From the NCBI GenBank assembly GCA_016342415.1, contig JAEIOD010000025.1:1-64000 (forward strand): a stretch of 64,000 nt of DNA, in the 5' to 3' direction. Below, piece by piece: positions 53,245-61,999 of this stretch. Each line of letters starts with the position of its first letter. Position 1 is the first letter of the stretch. The DNA comes from Clostridiales bacterium. GTDB taxonomy: Bacteria; Bacillota; Clostridia; Peptostreptococcales; Acidaminobacteraceae. The notes beneath the pieces were generated by a model, which was given only the letters and a program-made list of their open reading frames with translations, was not told the DNA's origin and did no database searches. The translations under genes and the position numbers were made by a program.

Positions 53245-53798
53245 TTCTCTTCACCCCCTAACACGATGCTTAATGTAAAGGTGTATAAATCCATATCCTC
53301 ATCATATTCAATACTACCTACAAAAATATTAAAAAATACATTCAAATCTCTCAAGTTATTCTCAAATTCAGCAATATCAGCATAAGCGGTTGCAAATCCT
53401 GAAACTATAACGCTATTTTGATCAATACTGTAATCCAAAAAAGCGACGTTTCTAGGTAATGAAATTACTATGGCCTGAGTTAAAAACTCTGTTACTGAAA
53501 ACTCTTCTTGAATTTGCAGGTCAAAAATACCTGTTTCTTCATAGAGTATGGTTAAAACTGCAATTTCTTCTCTAAGCGATTCAACAGCTTGTAGTGTTTC
53601 TCTTACCTCTTTTGATTCCAACAGTTCAATTTGTGCATCTAATGTCTCTTGTTTATCACCAATTCTTAACTCAAGGAAAATATAAGCTACTACAACTGCT
53701 GCAATAACTACAAAAAACAGAATTGGCAGAATAAGTTTTCTGAATTTGAAACTGCTTTGAGCAAAAACATACTCACTAAAAAAATTATAATCTCTCAT
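53241..53798 (-). CDS. pilN: PilN-like pilus assembly protein
   Basis: This 185-residue membrane protein sits between pilM and pilO, where PilN belongs. It has a short N-terminal tail (FNFFS-like NFFSEYVFAQ near residue 4), one helix at about 22-45 and then a coiled coil and a small alpha/beta domain with SVTEFLTQAIVISLPRNVAFLDYSI-like segments. PilN links PilM in the cytoplasm to PilO outside. AGGAGG precedes the start. Sequence similarity is low, as usual for PilN; the call leans on position and shape. Confidence 0.8.
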   Translation of the reverse strand: MRDYNFFSEYVFAQSSFKFRKLILPILFFVVIAAVVVAYIFLELRIGDKQETLDAQIELLESKEVRETLQAVESLREEIAVLTILYEETGIFDLQIQEEFSVTEFLTQAIVISLPRNVAFLDYSIDQNSVIVSGFATAYADIAEFENNLRDLNVFFNIFVGSIEYDEDMDLYTFTLSIVLGGEEK

Positions 53799-53806
53799 AG
53801 CGCCTC

Positions 53807-54844
53807 CTATAATCTCACCATAGCACCTAGCACCGCATAGAAACTAGATGTATCGTCTATTTTATCAGAACTCACTATAAGCCTATCAAGATTGTCAAAA
53901 CTACATGTTGGTAAATCCAATCTCTCTTCCAAAATATATTTTATTTCTGGTTGATTCACAATACCGCCAGTAATATATATTTTTTTCACTTCATTTTTTA
54001 TATCTCTAGAGATGTAATACCTTATGACATTAGAAACCTCATCAGCTAATGGGGTTAAAACATCATTCATTCGAACTTTTACTTCTTCAGCTTTTTTAAT
54101 CAAGAGTCTTCTCATCTCATCTTTATCAAAACTTGAATTGAACTCTTCCTGAAGCATATGTTCCAAAACATTTGATCCAATCATTAATGTACGACTCATC
54201 TTGAAACTACCACCGGAGACGATAGAAATATCAGTACTATTATAACCCACATCAATCACTGCAATCGTATCATTTAACTTACTGACATGATCGTTGTATA
54301 ACTTGAAAAACTTATTGATTGTATTAAAGTGTATATCCAACGCATACGGTTTTAGATGAACTGCTTTTAAAAGTTTATAATAAGATTCTACAACATCTTT
54401 TTCAAGAGTTGTTACCATGATTTTCATAAATCTTGTCTTATCATCATAATAATCTTCAATTATTTGATACTGTGTCACGTACTCATCCAACTTAATTGTT
54501 AAGAACTGTTTCATTTCAAAGAAAACAATTTTATCCACTTCTTTTTCATTTTCGTTATAAGGTAAAATCATTTCACGATTAATAATGCCCGAACTTTTGA
54601 TGGTAATCACGGCATAAACATTCTTTATATTATGTTCATGTAAAGTTTTTCCAAGTACTTTAGTCAAAACTTCAACATCACGAATTCTACCATTTGAAAT
54701 ACACTTATCAGGTGTATCGATTGTAATGGTTTTTTTAATAATGAGTTTCTTATTAGTATATCTTCCTAAAGCTATTTTGATGTGACTAGTACCAATATCT
54801 AAAGCTACCAAAGTCTTTTTTTTAATTTTCCTATCATTCTTCAT
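53807..54844 (-). CDS. pilM: Type IV pilus assembly protein PilM
   Basis: This 345-residue cytoplasmic actin-like ATPase is the inner-membrane platform protein PilM. The phosphate-1 motif is VALDIGTSHIKIALG near residue 11, the phosphate-2 motif AVIDVGYNSTDISIVSGG near 190, and the adenosine loop IYITGGIVNQPEI near 285. The ATG at 54844 is chosen behind AGAGGGG; the ATG two codons earlier is too close to that site. The stop lies 8 bp before pilN starts. Confidence 0.9.
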   Translation of the reverse strand: MKNDRKIKKKTLVALDIGTSHIKIALGRYTNKKLIIKKTITIDTPDKCISNGRIRDVEVLTKVLGKTLHEHNIKNVYAVITIKSSGIINREMILPYNENEKEVDKIVFFEMKQFLTIKLDEYVTQYQIIEDYYDDKTRFMKIMVTTLEKDVVESYYKLLKAVHLKPYALDIHFNTINKFFKLYNDHVSKLNDTIAVIDVGYNSTDISIVSGGSFKMSRTLMIGSNVLEHMLQEEFNSSFDKDEMRRLLIKKAEEVKVRMNDVLTPLADEVSNVIRYYISRDIKNEVKKIYITGGIVNQPEIKYILEERLDLPTCSFDNLDRLIVSSDKIDDTSSFYAVLGAMVRL

Positions 54845-54857
54845 AAGCATTACCCCT

Positions 54858-55385
54858 CTATGGTTTTTTATACTTAATCCATTGACCGCTAGTACCATCC
54901 ATATTTCTAATATTGTTCAGATGAATCGTTGTTTTCACATCATAAGTACGATTACCTTTACTATTAGAGATGGTGCCTTCAATGGTATACGTTATCGTAT
55001 TGTTTTTTGTACTATCTACTAAGTTTAGTATGAACATAGGAGACAGTTCAGTAATCATCGCTTTAGTCTTCTCTTTTTCACTTCCTGAGTAATGAATCAA
55101 AATGTTATTTTCTATATATAAGTACTCATAACCTGCAATGAAATTATTGGGTTTGATTGCACCTAAATCATCTACATTCGGACCGATTTCTATTTCAGTA
55201 GCATTTCTAATTTCATTTCTAACAACGTCTGAAGCGAGTCTGACCTGATAGTAAAGATCCGAGTTTTCTTGGCTTCTAGAATACATATTACTAGACGTCA
55301 TTAATATAGTAAATCCAGTAAGTGTTACAATGGCAAGAAGCGCTAAAATGACGATAAGTTCAAATAGAGTAAAACCTCGTTTCAT
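54858..55385 (-). CDS. Type IV minor prepilin (PilW-like)
   Basis: This 175-residue prepilin has a short leader MKRG cut before FTLFELIVI, with Glu at mature position 5 and a hydrophobic helix to about residue 28. The body includes YYQVRLASDVVRNEIRNAT, a region seen in PilW- and GspJ-type minor pilins. It ends with charged residues near the C-terminus. AGGAGG lies before the start. It follows the Big2-type prepilin by 10 bp. Confidence 0.88.
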   Translation of the reverse strand: MKRGFTLFELIVILALLAIVTLTGFTILMTSSNMYSRSQENSDLYYQVRLASDVVRNEIRNATEIEIGPNVDDLGAIKPNNFIAGYEYLYIENNILIHYSGSEKEKTKAMITELSPMFILNLVDSTKNNTITYTIEGTISNSKGNRTYDVKTTIHLNNIRNMDGTSGQWIKYKKP

Positions 55386-55395
55386 AACAGCCTCC

Positions 55396-56244
55396 TCAAT
55401 TTTTCCAAAATGTTACTGTATAAGTTTTTTCTGTGATGCCGTCTTCTGCTGTCACTGTTATCGTATGAACATACTTACCACCACTGGAAAAATTTATTTG
55501 TCCTGATGGCGGTACTGTAGAGGCATTAGGATCAGTGGGAACATTTCTTACATCTATGAGATTATAGCCAATATTGTGAATATCATAATTAGCCGGTTCA
55601 TTAGGAAATCCAGGGACATCTATATAGACAGCACTACCATCTACTTTATATTGAAAAAGAGATAATGTTGCATCATCATTTGGATCTTCAGCAACAACGT
55701 TTACAGTGACAAAAGTAGTATCCGTATACCCTCCATCGTCTGTGGTAACAGTAATAGTTGCACTACCTTCAATGACTGCTCTAATAACACCATTTTCTAC
55801 AGTTACATTGCTATTACTACTTGACCAACCTACCTCCTGATTTGTAGCATTCGTTGGATAAACTGTTTCAGCTAATAATCGGGCTTCACCAAGTTCAGTT
55901 AGTTCAATACTACTCGGTGATAAACTTACACCTGTAACATCTATGACTGTATCTGAAACACCTGGATGAAAATTCACAAAAGTTTCTTCGACGATTGTAA
56001 CACCTGGTACAGAAATGGTGTTGCCAGGAAATGCAATAACCATATCGTGAGCTAAGCCAGCTCTTTGATTACTAAGTGCTAATTCTACGTCTTCTTGTTC
56101 AGCAATTAAATCTTCCGTATCATTAGAGGCATCTTTAATCAAACGATGCTCATTTGAAAAGATACTTAGAAATAATATAGTAATAATCCCTAAAATCGCT
56201 ACAGAAATTATGATTTCAATTAAAGTTAATCCTTTTTTATTCAT
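55396..56244 (-). CDS. Minor prepilin with a bacterial Ig-like (Big2) domain
   Basis: This 282-residue prepilin has leader MNKKG cut before LTLIEIIIS, with Glu at mature position 5. After the alpha-1 helix, residues 105-185 form a Big2-type Ig domain with VTGVSLSPSSIELTELGEARLL, and the Big2 WSSSNSNVTVENGVIRAV near 148. The C-terminal part (about 200-282) is a cadherin-like beta region ending in YTVTFWKN. The ATG at 56244 has GGAAG upstream; an ATG five codons earlier has no good site. Adhesion is the natural guess for a pilin with Ig domain. Confidence 0.87.
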   Translation of the reverse strand: MNKKGLTLIEIIISVAILGIITILFLSIFSNEHRLIKDASNDTEDLIAEQEDVELALSNQRAGLAHDMVIAFPGNTISVPGVTIVEETFVNFHPGVSDTVIDVTGVSLSPSSIELTELGEARLLAETVYPTNATNQEVGWSSSNSNVTVENGVIRAVIEGSATITVTTDDGGYTDTTFVTVNVVAEDPNDDATLSLFQYKVDGSAVYIDVPGFPNEPANYDIHNIGYNLIDVRNVPTDPNASTVPPSGQINFSSGGKYVHTITVTAEDGITEKTYTVTFWKN

Positions 56245-56249
56245 AAGAT

Positions 56250-57284
56250 CTACTTCCATTCTACTATTCTAAATCCCAGTACCAACTCACCATCAGCAGG
56301 TACGGAATATCTTATTTCAGAATTACTTGTTCCTGAAAAACTTCCAGCAATTATAGAACCCAATACACTGGAATTACTTGCCATTGCAACGGTGGCTTCA
56401 GGTCCAATGATACGACAGTTGGCGCCAAAAGGTGTATCAATAGTAAGAAATGCATCTTTTTCAAGATAAATAATAAAATCATCCGGACTATTCGTGCTTG
56501 CACTAGGATTTTTTATACTCGCAAACTCTTCAATGTAGAGTATCAAACGTCCACCATTAATTATTTCTATATCAGCTTTCAAATCAAAGTGGCGTACTAC
56601 AAGTTCTAAATCACTGCCACCCGTATCAAAAACAATGGGTCCGCTAGGGTTGCTTAAATCCATAATATCAATCCTTGCCGAACCTAAATCATAAGTATAA
56701 TCCGTAATGACAGTCACGTCATCTCCTGGTGGTAATGAAGGAAATATGGGTGAAGGAATGGTCAAATTCATATACTCATCTGTTTCATCAGGATTACGAC
56801 CTGCGATAAGATCACCTTGATTGTCATAATCTCTGACAGTTAGATTAGAGCCTAATTTGCCCTCTACAAACCCCATATTATGAACATCGAGTGCATCCTC
56901 TGTAAATATTGCATGATCCATTGTAATTCTAGTGAGTGATAATTGCATGGTCGTTTCTTGACCTTCGACAGTACCGATTGAAGTCAATACAATATCTTTA
57001 CCGGCAACTACTTCATCTACTTCTACAACATAACTACCATTACCATAGTCAACTGCTGCTGATTCTTTATCACTTAATAACGATAGTCTGTCTGGATGGT
57101 TCATTATATAATAAGCAACAGTATCAGCACCTGTTCTCGCTAAATAATAAGACTGAATATTATCATCTTGTTGTACCACAATTTTTTTATCTGTCACAGT
57201 AATTGTAAACAAAGCCAATGCAAATATTGACATCACAGCAACCAATAAAATCGCCATGACCAAAGTTGAACCTCTCTTATTCAT
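56250..57284 (-). CDS. PilX/GspK-like minor prepilin
   Basis: This 344-residue protein has the leader MNKRG followed by STLVMAILLVAVMSIFALAL. The position-5 Glu typical of major pilins is missing, as in PilX and GspK, the tip subunits. The SYYLARTGADTVAYYIM segment near residue 45 is a common PilX-N motif. The remainder is beta-rich with LTRITMDHAIFTEDALDV and a polyglycine-free repeat-poor C-terminus. AGAGGTG precedes the ATG at 57284. It is the second gene after the major pilin. Confidence 0.85.
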   Translation of the reverse strand: MNKRGSTLVMAILLVAVMSIFALALFTITVTDKKIVVQQDDNIQSYYLARTGADTVAYYIMNHPDRLSLLSDKESAAVDYGNGSYVVEVDEVVAGKDIVLTSIGTVEGQETTMQLSLTRITMDHAIFTEDALDVHNMGFVEGKLGSNLTVRDYDNQGDLIAGRNPDETDEYMNLTIPSPIFPSLPPGDDVTVITDYTYDLGSARIDIMDLSNPSGPIVFDTGGSDLELVVRHFDLKADIEIINGGRLILYIEEFASIKNPSASTNSPDDFIIYLEKDAFLTIDTPFGANCRIIGPEATVAMASNSSVLGSIIAGSFSGTSNSEIRYSVPADGELVLGFRIVEWK

Positions 57285-57332
57285 AACATCACCTCTCTTC
57301 ACCCAATAAGTCTTTTATTAAGTGAAGAGAAG

Positions 57333-57350
57333 GCTGAACCGTAGTTCAGC
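57333..57350 (-). terminator. Hairpin downstream of pilA
   Basis: The GC-rich stem GCTGAAC/GTTCAGC with loop TACG lies 7 bp after the pilA stop codon. It is followed by CTTCTCTTC rather than a clean T run. It may be a partial terminator or a 3'-end block that raises pilA mRNA over later genes. Confidence 0.55.
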
Positions 57351-57356
57351 AATATC

Positions 57357-57770
57357 TTATTCGGAAATAGTAAATGCAGCATTTTCAGTCACAGATTGTT
57401 CTACATTATAATCTCCACAGGTAGTTGGTGTCCAAGTAATACCATATAATTCTGTACCAGCATCATATGCTAAAACAAAAGCTCCACCACCTTGAGGTGT
57501 AGGATAAGTCATGTAATCATCATCCCATGCGATTTCTCCAGCACCAGCAACACCAGTTACAACGATCAAGTTGTTGTCAACATGTTGTAATCTTGCATTA
57601 CTTGCAATTTCAGAAGCAGTAGCTGCATCTGATTTTACAGTCGATCTATCTTGAATACCTGCAAATCTAGGAATAGCTACTGCTGCAATAATTGCAAGGA
57701 TAGCTATAACTACTATAAGCTCAATCAAAGAGAAACCTTTCTTATTCATTTTCGTTCTTATTAATTTCAT
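57357..57770 (-). CDS. pilA: Type IV major pilin PilA
   Basis: This 137-residue pilin has a 12-residue leader ending in NKKG, cut before FSLIELIVVIAI with Glu at mature position 5. The hydrophobic alpha-1 helix runs to AIPRFAG near residue 36. The globular part is small (about 90 residues) with a single Cys near residue 122, so no disulfide. The ATG at 57770 has GGAAGG upstream. It is the first pilin gene after pilB and pilC and is probably the main fibre subunit. Confidence 0.92.
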   Translation of the reverse strand: MKLIRTKMNKKGFSLIELIVVIAILAIIAAVAIPRFAGIQDRSTVKSDAATASEIASNARLQHVDNNLIVVTGVAGAGEIAWDDDYMTYPTPQGGGAFVLAYDAGTELYGITWTPTTCGDYNVEQSVTENAAFTISE

Positions 57771-57785
57771 TTCTTACCTTCCTTT

Positions 57786-58988
57786 CTAAACAGTATTCAT
57801 AATTTCGAACATAGGTAAAACCATCGCGATTACAATTGTCCCAACTACCACCCCCATCACTACAATCATCAACGGTTCAAATAATGTTGTCATTTTTTTG
57901 ATGTAAGTCTCCAACTCATCATCAAAGTAGCTTGTCGTTTTTAATAATATATCATCCAAAGTACCTGATTCTTCACCAATATTTATCATACTGTCAACCA
58001 TTCTAGGAAAGAAGTCCATTCTTTTAATAGGGGTTGCCAAATCAGATCCTCTACGAACATCTCTAGTCACTTCCATTATTTTTTCTGCTACAACTACATT
58101 TCCAACAGCTCTTGATATATTCTCAAGAGAATTCAATAACGGTACACCACTGTATAACATAGTCGAAAGTGTTCTTGTAAACCTAGTTGTAATCAGAAGT
58201 TGATTATACTTTCTTAAACCAGGAAGCTCCAGTTTTAACCTGTCTATATACTTTCTAAACTCGGGAGCTTTTTTTAATACTTTTACAAGCACATAAATCC
58301 CTAAGATTCCAAGTAAGTAAATATACCAATAGTTTTTTAGTGATTCGCTTATATTGACAATACCTTGAGTCATAGCCGGTAAATCAACATCCGATCGATC
58401 AAACATAATCATAAATTTTGGTAAAATAAAGATAATCATAAATGTCACCAGAGCTATTGTCATGAAAATCAGTAGAATTGGATAAATCAATGCACTTTTG
58501 ATTTTACTTCTGATTTTAGCATCTTTATCAAAATCAACTGCCAATCTGTCTAAGATAGCATCAATCGAACCACTCGTTTCACCTGCTTCTATAAGAAATA
58601 TCATATTTTCTGGAAAAACATCTCTTTGTAATCCCAAAGCCTCTGAAAAAGTGAAACCTTTTTGTAAGTCTTCGAACATTTTATTTAATGCAATTTTTAT
58701 ACGCCGGTGTACCGTTTGTTCTCTTAAAATATCTACCGCTGTTACAATAGGTAAACCGGATTCCACCATGGCATGCAGTTTCCTGCAGAATATGGACAAA
58801 TCCTTTGAGTGGACTTTGGTATAAATGTTAACATTAAACTTTTCATTGTCATTCAAAGGTTTAATATCAATGATAAAATATTCTTTTTCTTTTAAATAAG
58901 CTTGTACATCTACTTCAGATTTTAAGTTCAGTTCACCTTCAATGGTTTCGCCATTTTGTTTGATTGCTTTGTATTTATATATACCCAA
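57786..58988 (-). CDS. pilC: Type IV pilus inner-membrane platform protein PilC
   Basis: This 400-residue GspF-type protein has two T2SSF domains with the classic MVESGLPIVTAVDIL near residue 72, LIEAGETSGSIDAILDRLA near 131 and NIGEESGTLDDIL near 335. Three membrane helices lie at about 165-190, 215-235 and 370-395. The start is a TTG at 58988 with GGGAGGTG before it; no ATG gives the N-terminal GIYKYKAIKQNG, which is family-conserved. It begins 13 bp after the pilB stop. Confidence 0.92.
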   Translation of the reverse strand: MGIYKYKAIKQNGETIEGELNLKSEVDVQAYLKEKEYFIIDIKPLNDNEKFNVNIYTKVHSKDLSIFCRKLHAMVESGLPIVTAVDILREQTVHRRIKIALNKMFEDLQKGFTFSEALGLQRDVFPENMIFLIEAGETSGSIDAILDRLAVDFDKDAKIRSKIKSALIYPILLIFMTIALVTFMIIFILPKFMIMFDRSDVDLPAMTQGIVNISESLKNYWYIYLLGILGIYVLVKVLKKAPEFRKYIDRLKLELPGLRKYNQLLITTRFTRTLSTMLYSGVPLLNSLENISRAVGNVVVAEKIMEVTRDVRRGSDLATPIKRMDFFPRMVDSMINIGEESGTLDDILLKTTSYFDDELETYIKKMTTLFEPLMIVVMGVVVGTIVIAMVLPMFEIMNTV

Positions 58989-59001
58989 AAGACACCTCCC
59001 A

Positions 59002-60684
59002 TCAATCTACTTTAAATGTAATGCGCAACAGCTCTTCAATAGATGTTACACCAGCTAGTACCAACCTTTTAACATCATCTCTTAAAATAATCATGCCTTC
59101 ATTAACAGCTTCGGTTTTTATATCATCTGCTGTAGAACCATTGTTTATAAGTCTTCTGATATTTTTTGTGATCGGTAGAATTTCATGCGTCGCTGTTCTT
59201 CCTGAAAAACCGGTATAATTGCAATGTGGACATCCTTTACTTGAAAACAGAGACGTACCGACCTCTATACTTAAGATTTCCGATTCTTGAATATTGGCTT
59301 TGTATTCAAACTTACAATGTGTGCATATTTTTTTAACCAAACGCTGTGCCACTACACCAATAAGAGAACTGGAAAGTAAGAAGGGTTCAATTCCCATATC
59401 TACGAGTCTAGCAACGGTGCTTGAGGTATCATTGGTATGCACAGTACTGAAAACCAAGTGGCCTGTTATAGCAGCTCTAACCGCTATTTCAGCAGTTTCA
59501 CCATCTCTAATCTCACCAATCATGATAATATCAGGGTCCTGTCTTAAAATGGATCTTAATCCTGATGCAAATGTTACTTTTGCCTTGTTATTGATCTGAG
59601 TCTGAATAATACCCTTCATTCTATATTCCACCGGATCTTCTATGGTAATGATATTTTTTGAAATTTCATTGATACTCATAAGTGCCGCATAAAGTGTTGT
59701 CGTTTTACCACTTCCTGTTGGTCCTGTCATTAAAATAATGCCATTAGGATGTTTTAAAAGTTTATCAAAAACCTCTCTGTTTTCTGGAGAAAATCCAATG
59801 TCCTCTTTCTTATGAACCCTTGTACTTCTATCCAAAAGACGAATTACAACTTTCTCTCCATGAATGGTTGATATAATTGAAATTCTTAAATCAACAGTTC
59901 TACCATCTACATTGATCTCAACCTTACCATCTTGAGGGACTCTTTTTTCAGCAATATTGAGTTGCGCCATAATTTTGATTCTCGTCACAATTGCAGAATG
60001 TACCTTTTTAGAAGGTGTTAACATCTCAATTAAATCACCATCTATACGGTATCTCACTCTGACATTATTCTCAAAAGGTTCTATATGAATATCACTTGCT
60101 TTTAATTTAACAGCTTGTTCCAATATAGAATTTAAAAGTTTTACAATCGGCGCATTATTGATCTCAGCAAGCGAATCCTCATCTACCTCATCACCATAAC
60201 CATCTAAATTAAAATTCTCATTGAGTTCCTGATAAAGATCATCCGAAACCGTGCTGTTATAAAACTTATCAATAGCGCTGACAATTTCATGTCTCAAAGA
60301 CATGACAGGTTTAATCTCATAACCCGTAATCAATCCAATATCTTCTCTTGCAAAAAAGTTAATAGGATCCGTCATAGCAATAGTTAAGACAGACCCCTCG
60401 AGTTTAATGGGTAATAATTCATACCGGCGTGCGATTTTTTCTGTGATTAGATTTGGAATATCTGGTGTGATGTCGAGGTCGCTTATCTTAACATATTCAA
60501 TATTCAGCTGTGATTTCAGTACTTTCAAAATGTCTAATTCTGTAACATATCCTTTATTGATCAAAACTTCACCAAGCCTCTTCTTCTCTTCCATCTGTAT
60601 TCTCAAGGCTTCATCTAGTTGTTGTTGACTCAATAAATCATGTTCTAACAATATACTGCCCAATCTTTTATAATTTGATTTCAT
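59002..60684 (-). CDS. pilB: Type IV pilus assembly ATPase PilB with tandem MshEN motifs
   Basis: This 560-residue hexameric motor extends the pilus. Two MshEN-like copies open it: RLG at residues 7-9 with DEALRIQ, and RLG at 36-38 with LKVLKSQ, separated by five residues as in c-di-GMP-binding MshEN modules. The ATPase domain has Walker A GPTGSGKTT near 319 and MIGEIRDGETAEIA near 385. The zinc-binding tetracysteine is CTHC near 453 and CPHC near 481. The ATG at 60684 has AGGAG at good distance; one two codons earlier is too close. It is the first gene of the operon. Confidence 0.94.
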   Translation of the reverse strand: MKSNYKRLGSILLEHDLLSQQQLDEALRIQMEEKKRLGEVLINKGYVTELDILKVLKSQLNIEYVKISDLDITPDIPNLITEKIARRYELLPIKLEGSVLTIAMTDPINFFAREDIGLITGYEIKPVMSLRHEIVSAIDKFYNSTVSDDLYQELNENFNLDGYGDEVDEDSLAEINNAPIVKLLNSILEQAVKLKASDIHIEPFENNVRVRYRIDGDLIEMLTPSKKVHSAIVTRIKIMAQLNIAEKRVPQDGKVEINVDGRTVDLRISIISTIHGEKVVIRLLDRSTRVHKKEDIGFSPENREVFDKLLKHPNGIILMTGPTGSGKTTTLYAALMSINEISKNIITIEDPVEYRMKGIIQTQINNKAKVTFASGLRSILRQDPDIIMIGEIRDGETAEIAVRAAITGHLVFSTVHTNDTSSTVARLVDMGIEPFLLSSSLIGVVAQRLVKKICTHCKFEYKANIQESEILSIEVGTSLFSSKGCPHCNYTGFSGRTATHEILPITKNIRRLINNGSTADDIKTEAVNEGMIILRDDVKRLVLAGVTSIEELLRITFKVD

Positions 60685-60791
60685 AAGCATATCTCCTTAA
60701 ATAGTTAATACCCACTTGCTAACAAAATCAACACAATTCACACTATTTTTTGATCAAACTATTTTATTAAATCTTTATCTTCTAATACCCC

Positions 60792-60833
60792 AAAAAAAAG
60801 ATTCAATCCATAAATTATGAATTAAATCTTTTT
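60792..60833 (-). terminator. Terminator after mnmA
   Basis: A long stem with a few mismatches (AAAAGATTTAATTCATAA against TATGGATTGAATCTTTT) is followed by T8 on the minus strand. It lies between mnmA and the pilus operon and separates the two. Confidence 0.8.
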
Positions 60834-60880
60834 TTTAAATACACCTTTTTCCTATAGATATACTTTTAGCTCATTATGTG

Positions 60881-61963
60881 TTATTCAATGACACCCCCAC
60901 CAACTAATAACTCGCCATCATAAAAAACAACGGCTTGTCCTGGGGTGACAGCTCTTTGCGGTTCATCAAAGACAACCTTTACTCGTTTGCCTTCTTTATA
61001 AAGTGTACACGGAGAGGTCTTAGAAGAGTATCTTACTTTCCCTTCACATTTATAAGGAGCTTCTAGTGTATCAAAAGTAATAAAGTTTACCTCTTTTGCA
61101 TAAAGTTCGGATTTGAAAACGTCTTCATTATCTCCTAAAACAACTTCATTGGTTTTAGGTCGTATCTCCACGACATACATAGGTTTGCCAAAAGTGATCC
61201 CCAATCCTTTTCTTTGACCGATTGTATAATAAATAATCCCTTGATGTTCTCCTAACACATTGCCTTTTAAATCTACAAACTTGCCTTTAGGAATAGGCTT
61301 TAACGTATGTTCTTTTACAAATCTTGCATAATCATCATCTATAACAAAACACAATTCCTGTGAATCATTTTTCCTTGCTACAATCAAATCCTCTCTTTCA
61401 GCAATTTGACGTACTTCTTCTTTCGTTTCAAATACGCCTAACGGCATCAAAGTGTGTTTGATTTGGTCTTGAGACAAACTGTACATCATATATGTCTGAT
61501 CTTTCCTTTTTTCCTGTGATTTTGATATGGTGTATCGATCTAAAGTTTCATTATAACCTACAATACCGTAATGCCCAGTCGCTACATAATAAGCACCCAG
61601 ACTATGAGCGGTTTTTAGTAACTCATCGAATTTAATGTACTTATTACATCTGATACACGGACTTGGTGTATGACCACTCAAATACTCATCAATAAAATTA
61701 TCTACAACCGTTTCTATAAACTGTTCGTTGTAGTTGATCACATAAAAAGGTATGCCAAGCTTTTCAGCAACCAATCTAGCATCTTCTACCGAAGACAAAC
61801 TACAACAACCACCGTAATCTTCTGCATAGTTTGACTCCTCTTCTTCCCAAAGTTTCATTGTGATACCAATCACTTCATAACCTTGTTCTTTTAATACATA
61901 AGCAGCAACCGCACTGTCGACTCCGCCACTCATGCCTATTACAACTTTATTTTTATCTAACAT
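60881..61963 (-). CDS. mnmA: tRNA-specific 2-thiouridylase MnmA
   Basis: This 360-residue enzyme thiolates U34 of Lys, Glu and Gln tRNAs. The PP-loop is GMSGGVDS at 10-17. The catalytic pair is Cys103 (SPCIRCN) and Cys205 (QELCFV). The ATGHYG motif at 128-133 and DQTYMMYSLSQ at 155-165 are family marks. AGGAG precedes the start. It lies 36 bp after the cysteine desulfurase gene, its sulfur donor, which supports a shared transcript. Confidence 0.96.
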   Translation of the reverse strand: MLDKNKVVIGMSGGVDSAVAAYVLKEQGYEVIGITMKLWEEEESNYAEDYGGCCSLSSVEDARLVAEKLGIPFYVINYNEQFIETVVDNFIDEYLSGHTPSPCIRCNKYIKFDELLKTAHSLGAYYVATGHYGIVGYNETLDRYTISKSQEKRKDQTYMMYSLSQDQIKHTLMPLGVFETKEEVRQIAEREDLIVARKNDSQELCFVIDDDYARFVKEHTLKPIPKGKFVDLKGNVLGEHQGIIYYTIGQRKGLGITFGKPMYVVEIRPKTNEVVLGDNEDVFKSELYAKEVNFITFDTLEAPYKCEGKVRYSSKTSPCTLYKEGKRVKVVFDEPQRAVTPGQAVVFYDGELLVGGGVIE

Positions 61964-61999
61964 GATTTCTCCTACTTTTATCTGTAATTGTTTGTGTGA

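Noticed and set aside
60691..60880. c-di-GMP riboswitch before the pilus operon
   Set aside because: In clostridia one is often found there, so I looked for the conserved GEMM-like core, but none is visible. This gap only holds the mnmA terminator and the pilB leader.
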